Positions 55,379 to 64,000 are shown, numbered from the stretch's first letter. The stretch is DNA of 64,000 nt from Halorubrum sp. DM2 (GCF_901686465.1 NZ_LR594487.1:1857650-1921649), one strand, 5' to 3'. Notes: a model not told the origin generated them from the letters alone. Numbers and translations are program-made.

Positions 55379-56467
55379 TCAGAACTCGCGGAGGTCGTCG
55401 AGGACCGCCGCGGCCGAGCCGTCGTCGATCGCCTCGCGGGCCAGTTCCAGTCCCTCCTCGATGGAGTCGGCATCCTCGCCGGCGTAGATACGGAGCGCGG
55501 CGTTGACGGCGACCGCGTCCGCGAAGGCGTCGTCGCGCTCGCCGGCCAGCACCGCCTCGGTGATCTCGGCGGAGTCGGCCGCGACATCGTCGACCGCGAG
55601 GTCCTCCTCTTCGAGGTCCATCCCGTACTCCGCGGTCTCGATCTCGAAGTCGGTGAAGCTCGCGCCCTCGGAGCCGGCCTCGTCACCCGCGGCGTCCCAC
55701 TCGGCGACCTTCGTGTAGCCGGGGCGCACGTCGTCGTACCCCTCCATCCCCTGGAACATCAGGACGCGGTCGAGGTCGTGGAACTCGCTCTCGACGAACG
55801 TGTCGACCACCTTCTTCGCGAACGCGAGGTGATAGAAGGAGCCGAGGTGGGTCGACGCCCCGGCCGGGTTCGCCAGCGTCTCGATGGTGTTGACGAACGA
55901 CCGAACGCCCACTTGGTCGCGCCGGTCGAACAGGTCGTCGACGGCGGGGTTGAACGCGGGCTGGTAGTAGAAGCCGAAGCCGGTCTCGTCGACCATGTCG
56001 GCGGAGTCCGACGGCGTCAGCTCGGTGTGGACGCCGAGTTCGTCGAGGACGTGCTTGTACGCGTCCTGCTTCTGCGTGGGGACGCGGTCCCCCGAGTGGA
56101 CGACGACGGGGGTGCCCGCCGCGGCCGCGACGGCACCGGCCGCGACGCCGAGGATCGCGGTCCGGCCTTTCCCGTCGTAGTTCGCGCCGCAGTCGACGGG
56201 GTCGGCGTCGGGTTCGGCGTACTCGACGCGCTCGCACATCACGTCGACGTACGCGCCCAGCTCCTCCGCCGTGTTCCGCTTCCACCGGTTCGCGAGCCAG
56301 AACGCTCCGAGCGTCGTCGGGTCCGGCTCGCCCGCGAGGATGCGCTCGAACGCCTCGGTCGCCTGCGCGCGCGTGAGGTCGTCGGCCGACTTGTGGCCGG
56401 AGCCGCAGACCTCGGTCATCAGCCGTTTGAGGGGCCAGTCGCCGAACTCCTGAGTCGCCTGAGCCAT
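55379..56467 (-). CDS. Anthranilate phosphoribosyltransferase-like protein (TrpD2/YbiB type)
   Basis: 362 residues of the class IV phosphoribosyltransferase fold: the N-terminal helical domain (DDLTRAQATEAFERILAGE, TLGAFWLANRWKRNTAEELG), then DCGANYDGKGRTAILGVAAG, VVVHSGDRVPTQKQDAYKHV and FYYQPAFNPAV. The canonical GTGGD and NIST-type motifs of true TrpD are altered, which is typical of the TrpD2 branch that may bind nucleic acids. No trp genes are nearby. ATG at 56467. Confidence 0.82.
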   Translation of the reverse strand: MAQATQEFGDWPLKRLMTEVCGSGHKSADDLTRAQATEAFERILAGEPDPTTLGAFWLANRWKRNTAEELGAYVDVMCERVEYAEPDADPVDCGANYDGKGRTAILGVAAGAVAAAAGTPVVVHSGDRVPTQKQDAYKHVLDELGVHTELTPSDSADMVDETGFGFYYQPAFNPAVDDLFDRRDQVGVRSFVNTIETLANPAGASTHLGSFYHLAFAKKVVDTFVESEFHDLDRVLMFQGMEGYDDVRPGYTKVAEWDAAGDEAGSEGASFTDFEIETAEYGMDLEEEDLAVDDVAADSAEITEAVLAGERDDAFADAVAVNAALRIYAGEDADSIEEGLELAREAIDDGSAAAVLDDLREF

Positions 56468-56582
56468 ACGCTCCGTTCGGCCTTCCCGACGAAAAGTCCC
56501 CCGCTCGGCTCCCGAGCGCTGGGAAGGGAGGCCGAGACGGGGCCACGGAAGATATTTACCCGACCCCGCCGCGGGACGGACC

Positions 56583-57074
56583 GTGAGCGATCGAGCTTCG
56601 AACGCCGAGAGTCGAACGCGCTCTGCCGAGCGACGGCGTCGACCGACGAGACGAGCCGTCCTCGTCGGCTCCGCGCTTACGGCGGGCGGCCTCTCGGGGT
56701 GTCTCGGCGGCGCGTTCCGCGACGAGTCACCGACGGCGACCGTGTCGGCGCGCTCGACCGAGCCGGTCGACGATCCCGAACACGACGCGAGCGTCGAGGT
56801 GGACGATGAGACCGCGCGGATCGACGGACGGTTCGCCGCACCGGTCGAGTGTGTCGCCCTCGACGTGAACACGTTCACGTCGTCGCCGGAGGAGGGTATC
56901 GCCATCGTGGAAGTCGCGGTCACGGAGACCAGAAACGGCTGTAAAGGCCCTGCGGCCGTCGAGTACGAGGGCGAGGTCGCGTTCGGCTTCCCGCTCCGGG
57001 ATCTCACGGTGAACCACCGTCTCGACGGCGGCGAGGACCGAGTCACCGTCGCGCGCTACGAGCAAGAGGGCTGA
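56583..57074 (+). CDS. Tat-type lipoprotein of unknown function
   Basis: 163 residues, GTG start. A twin-arginine segment ([16 protein letters not shown]) and a lipobox ending LSGC predict export and lipid anchoring at residue about 40. The mature part is acidic, with one beta-rich domain (VECVALDVNTFTSSPEEGIA ... VEVAVTETRNGCKG) and two cysteines that could form a disulfide. No family recognised. Divergent from the TrpD2-like gene. Confidence 0.72.
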   Translation: MSDRASNAESRTRSAERRRRPTRRAVLVGSALTAGGLSGCLGGAFRDESPTATVSARSTEPVDDPEHDASVEVDDETARIDGRFAAPVECVALDVNTFTSSPEEGIAIVEVAVTETRNGCKGPAAVEYEGEVAFGFPLRDLTVNHRLDGGEDRVTVARYEQEG

Positions 57075-57253
57075 CGCTTACCGCCTGCGGCGCGCGCGAG
57101 CGGCGGATCCGGACTGCGGGACTGTTCTCGCGGCGTCCGTGGTAACTGTTCTCAAAGTAGAAACGCACGCACGTATCTTTCTAGCGGTTAGAATTGTATT
57201 TCTAGGTTATTTTGTGTCTCTCGTATTCCATAACTAGCCTCAAACAGCGTCAG

Positions 57254-57262
57254 AGTTATATG
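57254..57262 (+). promoter_or_regulatory. TATA box upstream of the 52-residue gene
   Basis: AGTTATATG, about 34 nt before ATG 57292, within a markedly AT-rich stretch (57165-57265). Confidence 0.55.
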
Positions 57263-57291
57263 TACGTCCATCTAGTAGGCGATCGTACCCG

Positions 57292-57450
57292 ATGACGTCC
57301 AAATCCGTGTCCACGGCGCTCACGCTGTACCGTTCCCGCACACTGACCCTCGAACAGGCGGCGACCGTCGGCGGCTGCTCGACGGCCCAGCTTGAGGAGA
57401 GCGCCCGGGCGTTCGCGCCGACGCCGAGCGAGACTCTCGGCGACGACTGA
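57292..57450 (+). CDS. Small HTH-like haloarchaeal protein (52 aa)
   Basis: Starts MTSKSVSTALTLYRSRTLTL and continues EQAATVGGCSTAQLEESARA, a pattern I associate with short UPF0175/HTH-like haloarchaeal proteins. The phrase TALTLYRSRTLTLEQAA is consistent with the first helices of a helix-turn-helix. ATG at 57292, TGA at 57448-57450, with its own TATA box. Function unknown. Confidence 0.65.
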   Translation: MTSKSVSTALTLYRSRTLTLEQAATVGGCSTAQLEESARAFAPTPSETLGDD

Positions 57451-57623
57451 CTCCTCGAACTCGACGGCGACCGATCGCTCGCCGCTCGGCTCCCACAGCC
57501 CCGCCGACCTCCCCGCCCCGCTGCCGATCGGCCCTATCGCCTCGACGCGCTCCGAACCCCGCGGTCTGCTGTTCTCCGACGCGCTCCGAAAACAGTACGT
57601 ACGCCCGGCTCCAAGCGTGGGTA

Positions 57624-58682
57624 ATGAGTCTGGACGCGGACTGGCGGACCGATGTCGACGCGGTCGACGCGGCCCTCATCGACGAGTACCAGAGCGGCTT
57701 CCCCGTCGAGTCGCGCCCGTTCGAGCGGGTCGCCCGCGAGATCGCGGCCGAGACGGGCGTCGACCTCGACGCCGACGCGGTCCTCGACCGCGTCCGCGAC
57801 CTCCGCGAGCGCGGCGTGTTCCGGCGGTTCGGTGCGGTCCTCAACCCCCCGGTCATCGGTTCCTCGACGCTCGCGGCGGTGCGCGCGCCCGAAGAGCGCT
57901 TCGACGAGGTCGCGGAGACGATCAACGGCTACCGGCAGGTGAACCACAACTACCGCCGGGACCACGAGTGGAACCAGTGGTTCGTCGTCACCGCCGGCTC
58001 GCGGGAGCGGCGCGACGCGATCCTCGCCGAGATCGAGGAGCGCACGGGCTGTGCGGTGCTGGCGCTCCCGATGCTCACGGACTACTACATCGATCTCGAG
58101 TTTCCGGTCGTCAACGGCGACCGGTTCGCTCGGGAGTCGCTAGAGGAAACGGCGGTCTCCGCCACCCGCATCTCCGAGAACGCCCGCGGCGACCTGAGCG
58201 CGCTGGAGGCCGACCTCCTCTTAGCGATCCAGGACGGCTTCCCGCTGTCCGCGACCCCCTACGCCGACGTGGCGAGGGAGGTCGACGCCGCCGTCGACGA
58301 CGTGCTCGCGGCGGTCGAGCGACTGCTCGCGGACGGCTGTATCAAGCGGATCGGCTGTATCGTCAACCACGTCGTCACCGGCTTCACGAACAACTGTATG
58401 GTGGTCTGGGACGTGCCCGACGACGAGCTCGACGAACGCGGTGAGGCGGTCGGGAGCCTCCCGTACGTCACGCTCTGTTACCACCGCCCGCGCCGCTCCG
58501 ACCAGGACTGGGAGTACAACCTGTTCACGATGATCCACGGCCGCGAGGCGGACGCGGTCGACGCGAAGATCGACGAACTGGCGGCCGATCACCTCCCATT
58601 CGACCACGAGCGGCTCTACTCGACGGAGACGCTGAAACAGACCGGCGCGCGCTACGAGGACCTCGTCGCCGACGCGGAATAG
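57624..58682 (+). CDS. ahbAB: Siroheme decarboxylase, AhbA-AhbB fusion
   Basis: 352 residues formed by two Lrp/AsnC-like halves. The first has ERGVFRRFGAVLNPPVIGSS and VNHNYRRDHEWNQWFVVTA; the second has DGCIKRIGCIVNHVVTGFTN and LCYHRPRRSDQDWEYNLFTM. These are the paired heme-pathway motifs of AhbA and AhbB, which decarboxylate siroheme to didecarboxysiroheme in alternative heme synthesis. In many archaea the two are separate genes, here one chain. Often labelled Lrp/AsnC regulator; the HRP and Trp motifs favour the enzyme. Confidence 0.87.
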   Translation: MSLDADWRTDVDAVDAALIDEYQSGFPVESRPFERVAREIAAETGVDLDADAVLDRVRDLRERGVFRRFGAVLNPPVIGSSTLAAVRAPEERFDEVAETINGYRQVNHNYRRDHEWNQWFVVTAGSRERRDAILAEIEERTGCAVLALPMLTDYYIDLEFPVVNGDRFARESLEETAVSATRISENARGDLSALEADLLLAIQDGFPLSATPYADVAREVDAAVDDVLAAVERLLADGCIKRIGCIVNHVVTGFTNNCMVVWDVPDDELDERGEAVGSLPYVTLCYHRPRRSDQDWEYNLFTMIHGREADAVDAKIDELAADHLPFDHERLYSTETLKQTGARYEDLVADAE

Positions 58683-58696
58683 GGGATCTGTTGGAA

Positions 58697-58708
58697 TCCT
58701 CCTTTTTG
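58697..58708 (+). terminator. T-tract terminator of ahbAB
   Basis: TCCTCCTTTTTG about 15-25 nt after the stop codon at 58682, typical of archaeal T-rich termination. Confidence 0.55.
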
Positions 58709-58760
58709 GATATGTCTCTGCTTGAAACGGTCGGTCGATAGAGGCTGTGAACTAACTGAT

Positions 58761-58949
58761 TCACGTCAGGAGCATAAACGGAATTGCGAGAAGAGCCCCA
58801 ATAAATACGAGCGCAGAGAATACGTTCCACGATTGAGCGGTAATACTGTAAAGTAAGCCCATAAGAATGAACACATACCCAACAGAGACGAGAGACAATA
58901 TCATCCCCCTACTGAGGAGTCCGTCTTCTCTTCCATTTCTCATTAACAT
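58761..58949 (-). CDS. Small AT-rich two-helix membrane protein
   Basis: 62 residues with a basic start (MLMRNGREDGLLSRG) and two hydrophobic segments (ILSLVSVGYVFILMGLLYSI and VFSALVFIGALLAIPFMLL). Base composition is much lower in GC than the neighbours and remains so to 59060. No family recognised; an in-frame ATG two codons downstream is an alternative start. Confidence 0.6.
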   Translation of the reverse strand: MLMRNGREDGLLSRGMILSLVSVGYVFILMGLLYSITAQSWNVFSALVFIGALLAIPFMLLT

Positions 58950-59062
58950 ACTATCACTTCAATAATGGAGAGTAAAAATGTAGTGCCACCGAATTATACG
59001 AATATTAATGCCTGTATATTAAGTAGTTAAAGATATAAAATTATTAACTATTACTAATCTCA

Positions 59063-59102
59063 AAAAAGTTGGGGAACCCGAACCCTCGACCGCGGGTTCG
59101 GT
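59063..59102 (-). terminator. Hairpin plus T6 terminator of the sop2-htr2 operon
   Basis: On the minus strand, directly after the rhodopsin stop codon, CCGAACCC/GGGTTCGG (59079-59086 with 59095-59102) form an 8-bp stem with an 8-nt loop. A run of six T follows 10 nt later (59063-59068). It looks like a bacterial-type intrinsic terminator. Confidence 0.7.
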
Positions 59103-59858
59103 TCAGTCGTCGCTCGGGTCCGTGACGGCCGCGCCCGACGACTCGAACGCCGCCGCGGCGTCCGCCTCGTCGAGACCGAGTCGGTCGAGGGCGTCCGCGC
59201 CCGCGACGGCGACCGCGACGAACCCGACCTTGGAGACGACATCGAGGTAGACGAACACGAGCATCTCCGTCGCGGGCGTCAGGATCCCGAACCCGGTCGG
59301 CGCGAGCAGCCACACCACGGGGTACAGCGTCCACAGGACCACGGTGATGTTCCGGAGCGTCCCGAAGACGGCGCGGACCCGGCCGCACTCGGTCGACGCC
59401 GATCGCGGGAGCGTGACGAGCAGCCCGTACACCAAGGCGACGTAGGCGGCCCCGGCGACGCCGAACGCGACCCACGAGGCCGTCCCGGTCGTCACGGAGG
59501 CGGCCACCCCGCCCGCGATTATCACCACGTCGACCGCGATCAGCCCGCCGAGCACCCGGCGCGACGGTCGCGCGAGGAGCCCGAGATAGAGGATGAGAAG
59601 CGGCGTCGTCACGAGCCAGTCGAGGTACCGCGCGGCCTCGAGGTCGCCGCCGGGGGTCGACACGATGCCGAACCCGAGCGCCATCGCTACGTACGCCAGC
59701 GCCGCGACGCCGGTGACCCCGGCGAGCGTGGCGTAGTGGCGCGCGTGGGAGTCGCTCCCGTCGTCGGACCCGGCGACCCAGCGCCACAGCGGCGGCACGG
59801 TGCCCGCGGCCATCGCCGCGGCACCGATCCACGCCCAGACGGTGGTGTCGACGATCAT
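59103..59858 (-). CDS. sop2: Sensory rhodopsin II
   Basis: Seven-helix retinal protein for blue-light phototaxis, 251 residues. Retinal Lys is Lys210 in [11 protein letters not shown]; Arg77 and Asp80 ([12 protein letters not shown]) match BR Arg82 and Asp85; the BR Asp96 position is Tyr91, so no proton donor, as in sensory types. Asp206 matches BR Asp212. Helix F to G residues [18 protein letters not shown] and ILTP follow N. pharaonis SRII; Tyr179 corresponds to its Tyr174, and Ser209 replaces its signalling Thr204. Starts in the last codon of the transducer gene (ATGA), so the pair is co-translated. Confidence 0.9.
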   Translation of the reverse strand: MIVDTTVWAWIGAAAMAAGTVPPLWRWVAGSDDGSDSHARHYATLAGVTGVAALAYVAMALGFGIVSTPGGDLEAARYLDWLVTTPLLILYLGLLARPSRRVLGGLIAVDVVIIAGGVAASVTTGTASWVAFGVAGAAYVALVYGLLVTLPRSASTECGRVRAVFGTLRNITVVLWTLYPVVWLLAPTGFGILTPATEMLVFVYLDVVSKVGFVAVAVAGADALDRLGLDEADAAAAFESSGAAVTDPSDD

Positions 59859-61507
59859 CTCGAATCACCTCCGTCGTCGTCGCCGCTCGGCGCGCCGCCG
59901 CCGAACTCGAACTCTCCGCCGTCGGAGACGACGGTCTCGCCCCCCGTCGCGGCGTCGCCGTCGCCCGGTCCCGAGAGTCCGCTCTCGGCGGTGTCGAACG
60001 AGAACCCGTCGACTGCGCTCCTGAGTGCCCGCGCCCGCTCCGAGAGCGACCCGGCGGCGGTCTCGACGGCCCCGAGCGTCTCCTCCTGTTCGTCGACCGC
60101 GCCGGTCACGTCGCCCGCCGCACTCGCCGTCTGCGCGCTGATCGCGGAGACGTCCTCCACGTGCCCGACGACCGCGTCGACGGAGTTCGCCTGCGTCTCG
60201 GTCGCGTCGGTGATCTCGGCCATGCTCGTGTCGGTCCGCTCGGAGGCCTCCGCGAGCCGTTCGAGCGCGTCGATCGACGTCTCGACGGTGTCGACCCCGG
60301 CGGAGATCCGCTCTTCGGTGCGAGCCATCGCCGCCGCGCCCGTCTCGGCGCGCTCCTGAACCGCGTGGATCCGGGCCTCGATCTCGCCCGCGGACTCCTG
60401 TGTCTCCTCCGCGAGCGACTTCACCTCCTCGGCGACGACCGCGAAGCCGGCTCCGTCCGCACCCGACCGGGCCGCCTCGATCGACGCGTTCAGGGCCAGC
60501 AGGTTCGTCTGTTCCGCGATCTCCGAGATGGTGTCGACCACCTGGCCGATCTCCTCGACCTCCGCCGCGAGCGCCTCGACCTCGGCGGTCGTCTCCGCGG
60601 TCGTCTCCTCGACGGCGTCCATCTCGGCGAGCGCCTCCTCGGCCGCCTCGCGACCCTCTTCGCCGACCGCGGCCGCGTGTTCGGCGGTCTCCGCGACGTC
60701 GGTGACCGTCGAGGCCACTTCCTCCGCGGAGGAGGCGAGGCTCTCGGCCTCGTCGGTCGCCGCCCGGAGGTCGTCGCGCTGGGTGCGCGCGCCCTCCGCG
60801 ATCTCCGTGACCGCCTCGGAGACGGTCCCGGTCGTCGCCCGCAGGCTGTCGGTGCGGTCGTCGACCCGCCCGGCGACGTCCGCGGTGTCCTCCGCGACGG
60901 TCGCAACCGAGGCGACGGTGCCCTCAAGCTCTTCGGCCATCTCGTTGAACGCGGTCCCGACCCGTGCCATCGCCTCGTTGTCGCTCGCCGGCTCGACCCG
61001 TCGCGTCAGGTCGCCGTCGGCGAGTGCGCGCATAGCGGTCTCGTACTCGGACGCCTTCCGCTCGACCGTCTCGGCGCGCGCGTCGGCCTCTCGCCGGGCC
61101 TGCTCCGCCTCCTCGCGCGCCCGTTCCGCGTCGTCGATCTCCGCGCGCAGCGAGCCGCGCATCTCGTCGAACGCGCCGAACAGACGGCCAATCTCGTCGG
61201 ACCGACCGGACTCCAACTCGACCGTGAGGTCGCCGTCGGCCATCCGCTCGGCCTTCCCGGTGAGCTGCCGGAGCGCGATGACAGTGTTCGAACCGACGGT
61301 AACGCCGATGAGCGCCAGCCCGATCACCGTCAGAAGCGACATGCCGACGAGACCAGAGCGGACCTCCGCTCCGGCCGGGCCGAGCTCCGTCGCCCTGAGA
61401 TACACGATCGCCCCGTACGCCACCGAAACCCCCGTGACCGCGACCAGCGACAGCGCGAGCCGTGTGCCGTAGCTGGACCGGATCCTTTCGATCGGTCCCT
61501 TGTCCAT
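59855..61507 (-). CDS. htr2: Sensory rhodopsin II transducer (HtrII)
   Basis: 550 residues. Two transmembrane helices (about 16-36 and 52-74) with a very short external segment (residues about 37-51), then tandem HAMP domains (near 75-150 and 170-215), and a C-terminal MCP signalling domain of about 300 residues. The hairpin tip [20 protein letters not shown] is the CheA/CheW-contact motif. Small periplasmic part means no chemoreceptor domain, as in light-only transducers. First gene of the two-gene operon, with its own TATA box. Confidence 0.92.
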   Translation of the reverse strand: MDKGPIERIRSSYGTRLALSLVAVTGVSVAYGAIVYLRATELGPAGAEVRSGLVGMSLLTVIGLALIGVTVGSNTVIALRQLTGKAERMADGDLTVELESGRSDEIGRLFGAFDEMRGSLRAEIDDAERAREEAEQARREADARAETVERKASEYETAMRALADGDLTRRVEPASDNEAMARVGTAFNEMAEELEGTVASVATVAEDTADVAGRVDDRTDSLRATTGTVSEAVTEIAEGARTQRDDLRAATDEAESLASSAEEVASTVTDVAETAEHAAAVGEEGREAAEEALAEMDAVEETTAETTAEVEALAAEVEEIGQVVDTISEIAEQTNLLALNASIEAARSGADGAGFAVVAEEVKSLAEETQESAGEIEARIHAVQERAETGAAAMARTEERISAGVDTVETSIDALERLAEASERTDTSMAEITDATETQANSVDAVVGHVEDVSAISAQTASAAGDVTGAVDEQEETLGAVETAAGSLSERARALRSAVDGFSFDTAESGLSGPGDGDAATGGETVVSDGGEFEFGGGAPSGDDDGGDSR

Positions 61508-61534
61508 GTTGTACCCGTTCGAAACCTCGCGATC

Positions 61535-61543
61535 GGTATAATC
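61535..61543 (-). promoter_or_regulatory. TATA box of the htr2-sop2 operon
   Basis: GATTATACC on the minus strand, about 32 nt upstream of ATG 61507. Confidence 0.6.
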
Positions 61544-61628
61544 GCTCCCCGCCAGTACTCACTCGTGATAATCAAGTTCGGCCGCCGAGACGGTCGGACT
61601 TTTCCGGTCGCCGGGGGAACGGTCGGAC

Positions 61629-62435
61629 ATGACCGACGCATTCGACCGACTCGGCTACGGGACGTACAAGCTGGCGGCCGGCGAGGAGTGCGCCGCCGGG
61701 GTCGCTCACGCGATCGACACCGGCTACCGCCACGTCGACACCGCGCAGGGGTACGACAACGAGGCCTCAGTCGGCGACGGGATCGACCGAAGTGATGTCG
61801 ACCGCGAGGACCTGTTCGTCGCCACGAAGCTCTCGACGGACAACCTCTCGTACGACGACGCGGTCGAGACCGCGCAGGCCAGCCGCGACCGCCTCGGCGT
61901 CGACTCGATCGACCTGCTGTACGTCCACTGGCCGATCAACAGCTACGACCCCGCGGAGACGCTGCCCGCGCTCGACGACCTCGTCGACGACGGCGTGATC
62001 GACCGGATCGGCCTCTCGAACTTCGAGCCGGACCAGCTCGACGAGGCGATCGACCGCCTCGACCACGACGTGTTCGCCCATCAGGTCGAGTGTCACCCCC
62101 TCCTCCAGCAGGAGACGCTCCGCGAGTACGCCGTCGACGACGGCCACTGGCTCGTCGCCTACTCGCCGATCGCGCGCAACCGCGTCGCCGATGTCGACGC
62201 GCTCCGGGAGATCGCCGCGAGCCACGACGCGACGCCCGCGCAGGTGAGCCTCGCGTGGCTGCTCTCGAAGGAGCGCGTCGCGCCGATCCCGAAGGCGGCC
62301 GACTTCGGGCACGTTGCGGACAACTGGGCCGCCCGCGAGATCGAGCTGACGGCCGACCAGATCGCCCGGATCGACGCGCTCGACCGCGGCGAACGCGTCG
62401 TCGACTTCGAGGAGGCCCCGTGGAACCGGGCCTGA
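61629..62435 (+). CDS. Aldo/keto reductase
   Basis: 268 residues, TIM-barrel NADPH-dependent reductase. Catalytic set visible: Asp in DTGYRHVDTAQGYDNEASVG, Tyr in the same block, Lys in VATKLSTDN, His in LLYVHWPIN. The NADPH-binding end is SKERVAPIPKAADFGHVADN. Substrate unknown; related archaeal enzymes reduce aldehydes and sugar derivatives. ATG at 61629, divergent from htr2. Confidence 0.9.
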   Translation: MTDAFDRLGYGTYKLAAGEECAAGVAHAIDTGYRHVDTAQGYDNEASVGDGIDRSDVDREDLFVATKLSTDNLSYDDAVETAQASRDRLGVDSIDLLYVHWPINSYDPAETLPALDDLVDDGVIDRIGLSNFEPDQLDEAIDRLDHDVFAHQVECHPLLQQETLREYAVDDGHWLVAYSPIARNRVADVDALREIAASHDATPAQVSLAWLLSKERVAPIPKAADFGHVADNWAAREIELTADQIARIDALDRGERVVDFEEAPWNRA

Positions 62436-62508
62436 CCTCCGGAGCGCTCAATACCGGTATTGTCCCCTCATAGTCGGTTTAACGGACCTCCCGGCCGAAC
62501 GATCGACC

Positions 62509-62706
62509 GTGCCGGACTCGACCCCCGAGACCGACGCAGCTCTCGACTCCGAGAGCGAGTCCGGCTCCCGCGACCGTCCGGCCCTCCTCGCGGCGACGCC
62601 GGACGCCGACGCGGTGTTCGAGCGCCTCCGGACGCTCGCCCTCCTCGCCGGTTTCCTCGGTCTCCTCCTGACGCTGATCGGGGTGGAACTGCTCGTCCGG
62701 ATCTGA
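62509..62706 (+). CDS. Small single-helix membrane protein
   Basis: 65 residues, GTG start, Ser/Asp-rich N-terminus and one C-terminal membrane segment (TLALLAGFLGLLLTLIGVEL). No family known to me; coding signal is modest. Confidence 0.5.
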   Translation: MPDSTPETDAALDSESESGSRDRPALLAATPDADAVFERLRTLALLAGFLGLLLTLIGVELLVRI

Positions 62707-62860
62707 GCTGCCGCCCGGTCCGACTGTCCCGTCGGGGCAGTCGGCGGACCGAAACTGAACGTGGAATTGACCCGATCCGGCGACGAACCCTGTCCTCCCC
62801 GTCGGTTTCACTTCCGCTTCCGGGCGCGTTTTTAAAAGGTGCGGGCACGACACTTCGCAC

Positions 62861-63262
62861 ATGGCCCAGTCCACGTTCGACGACGACGACCTGTTCGGCG
62901 AGGCGGCCGAGGAGACCCGCGCCGAGGTCGAGGAACATCTGGCCGCGGCGCGCGAGCAGCTCCCCGACCCGGACGCGGTGTGGGAGACGGACGCGGACAA
63001 CGTGCTCGGCGCGCTCAACGGACTGAAGTCCGCGCTCGACGCCGGCGACGCGATCGACAGCGTGCGCTCGGCGAAGAAGGCGTACGTCCTCGGCGAGCGC
63101 GCCGACGCCTTCGAGGACGCCGACGATCTGGAAGCCGAGATCGAGGAGCTCGAATCGCTCGTCGGCGACATCGAGAGCGCCGCCGACGAGGTGGCCTCCC
63201 TCACCGGTACCATCCCCGCGATCCGCGGGGCACTCCAAGACGCGGCCGACGACGAGGAGTAG
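62861..63262 (+). CDS. DUF5790-family helical protein
   Basis: 133 residues, acidic and almost all helical, with heptad-like runs (DADDLEAEIEELESLVGDIE). The sequence FDDDDLFGEAAEETRAEVEE and VWETDADNVLGALNGLKSAL are the parts I associate with this haloarchaeal family. No signal peptide. Function unknown; a coiled-coil scaffold is possible. Confidence 0.8.
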   Translation: MAQSTFDDDDLFGEAAEETRAEVEEHLAAAREQLPDPDAVWETDADNVLGALNGLKSALDAGDAIDSVRSAKKAYVLGERADAFEDADDLEAEIEELESLVGDIESAADEVASLTGTIPAIRGALQDAADDEE

Positions 63263-63296
63263 CGACCGTTCGGAGCGGCCGCCGCTCCGGCCCCTG

Positions 63297-64000
63297 CTAC
63301 TCCGGACCCTCTCGCTCCGCGCTCCGGTCGACGACCGCCGCCGCCAGCTCCGCGAGCCCCGTGCTCGCGCGGTCGAGCAGGATCTCGCCGCGCTCGGCGT
63401 CGCCGTCCCGCGGGTCGCCGACGACGCCGTTGTCGGTGAACTCGTCGGAGTCGTGCGCGAGGTTCACGCCCGAGACCCACTCGCCCCACCGGTCGGCCGC
63501 GCCCGCGCCCGCCTCGTCGACGCGCTCCTCGCGGACCAGTTCCGGGTTCGTCGCGCGCAGCAGCGCCGTCTCCAGCGGTCCCGCGTGGCCCATGTCGCTC
63601 GCGTGGTCGCCGACCGCCTCGAACCACGTGAACGCGACGCCGTAGCCGCCGTGGTCGGGGTCGCGCGAGAACCGGCGGGCGACCTCCGCGAGCGCCTCCA
63701 CGTTCCCGCCGTGCCCGTTGACGAACACGACGCGGTCGACCCCGTGTGCGACCAGCGACTCGGCGGACTCCCGGACGTACGCGCGGAACGTCTCCGGGGA
63801 GACCCACATCGTCCCGTCGAACGCGCGGTGTTCCTCGGCGACCCCGACCGGGATCGGCGGGGCGACCGCGACCTCGCCGCGGTTCGCGGCCGCCCCCTCT
63901 CCCGACTCGTCGGCCTCCTCGATCGGTTCGCCGGTCTCGTACGCGTCGGCCCCGGCGTCGGCGACGGCGACGGCGTTCATCGTGTCCGTGCCGAGCGGGG
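63297..64000 (-). CDS. Creatininase family protein (5' end beyond window)
   Basis: The frame continues past the window end: it includes PLGTDT before the first internal Met (at 63980), the canonical start of the creatininase zinc site, so the true start lies beyond position 64000. Seen are PPIPVGVAEEHRAFDGTMWV, VVFVNGHGGNVEALAEVAR and DMGHAGPLETALL, which hold the metal ligands. Members include creatininase, F420 and mycofactocin peptidases; no neighbour decides. Confidence 0.85.
   Translation of the reverse strand, partial: PLGTDTMNAVAVADAGADAYETGEPIEEADESGEGAAANRGEVAVAPPIPVGVAEEHRAFDGTMWVSPETFRAYVRESAESLVAHGVDRVVFVNGHGGNVEALAEVARRFSRDPDHGGYGVAFTWFEAVGDHASDMGHAGPLETALLRATNPELVREERVDEAGAGAADRWGEWVSGVNLAHDSDEFTDNGVVGDPRDGDAERGEILLDRASTGLAELAAAVVDRSAEREGPE

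Noticed and set aside
56583-57074. Assignment of the small lipoprotein to a copper or redox family
   Set aside because: Two cysteines alone are not enough; no motif supports a function.
1-64000. CRISPR array, transposase, integrase or rRNA genes
   Set aside because: None was found. The modular hairpins do not have constant repeats with unique spacers, and no cas, tnp or int sequence is visible.

Overview
The window is chromosomal DNA of an extremely halophilic archaeon, most likely Halorubrum or a close relative. GC is very high, nearly all proteins are strongly acidic, promoters carry archaeal TATA boxes about 27-32 nt upstream of the start codon (mostly leaderless mRNAs), secreted proteins use Tat-type lipoprotein signals, and split RNA polymerase subunits, TFB, a doublet histone and a phototaxis rhodopsin are present. 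The genus is inferred from gene content and neighbourhoods, not from a database search.

Layout. 1-6.8 kb: a complete peptide-type ABC importer operon on the minus strand (binding protein, two permeases, two ATPases). 7-14.5 kb: a GTPBP1-like GTPase, a winged-helix regulator, an ACR3-type arsenite carrier, a TFB, a small HTH protein, an atypical ParA/MinD-like protein and a HIT protein. 14.6-18.7 kb: a membrane protein, a circularly permuted family-5 solute-binding protein and a PAP2 phosphatase. 18.7-29.4 kb: DsbA/FrnE-like protein, ThiD, ZIP transporter, MutS, SepF, the glucose-6-phosphate dehydrogenase Azf, DUF309 protein and a CPA/TrkA antiporter. 30-33.8 kb: tRNA-Arg, RPA, histone and histone deacetylase, then two tandem tRNA-Asp genes. 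34-43.6 kb: the conserved rpoH-B''-B'-A'-A''-nusA-rps12-rps7 block; no elongation factor 2 gene follows, a dicarboxylate/amino-acid symporter does. 45-52.2 kb: aconitase, a dUTPase-like protein, a candidate sRNA, a flavin monooxygenase, a CBS protein, a nuclease-like DUF5787 protein and a Nudix hydrolase. 52.2-53.7 kb: an AT-rich, probably acquired GT61 glycosyltransferase. 54-64 kb: NadE, a zinc-ribbon microprotein, a TrpD2-like enzyme, fused siroheme decarboxylase AhbA-AhbB, the sensory rhodopsin II/transducer pair, an aldo/keto reductase, small haloarchaeal proteins and a creatininase-family gene cut by the window end.

The most unusual non-coding feature is a dispersed repeat family present in four copies (1-303, 20440-20766, 29436-29816, 53740-53980). 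Each copy has two GAAGCCCCAG-type boxes 62-66 bp apart. Copies A, C and D follow these with a variable set of perfect hairpin modules (9-10 bp stem, 3-nt loop), some shared between copies, and longer copies end in a tail whose hairpins change in both arms. The most unusual protein is the permuted binding protein at 15914-17800. A likely sRNA with its own TATA box lies at 47886-47992 on the minus strand. No CRISPR array, transposase or integrase was seen; tRNA-derived partial repeats next to tRNA-Arg and tRNA-Asp may be old integration scars.
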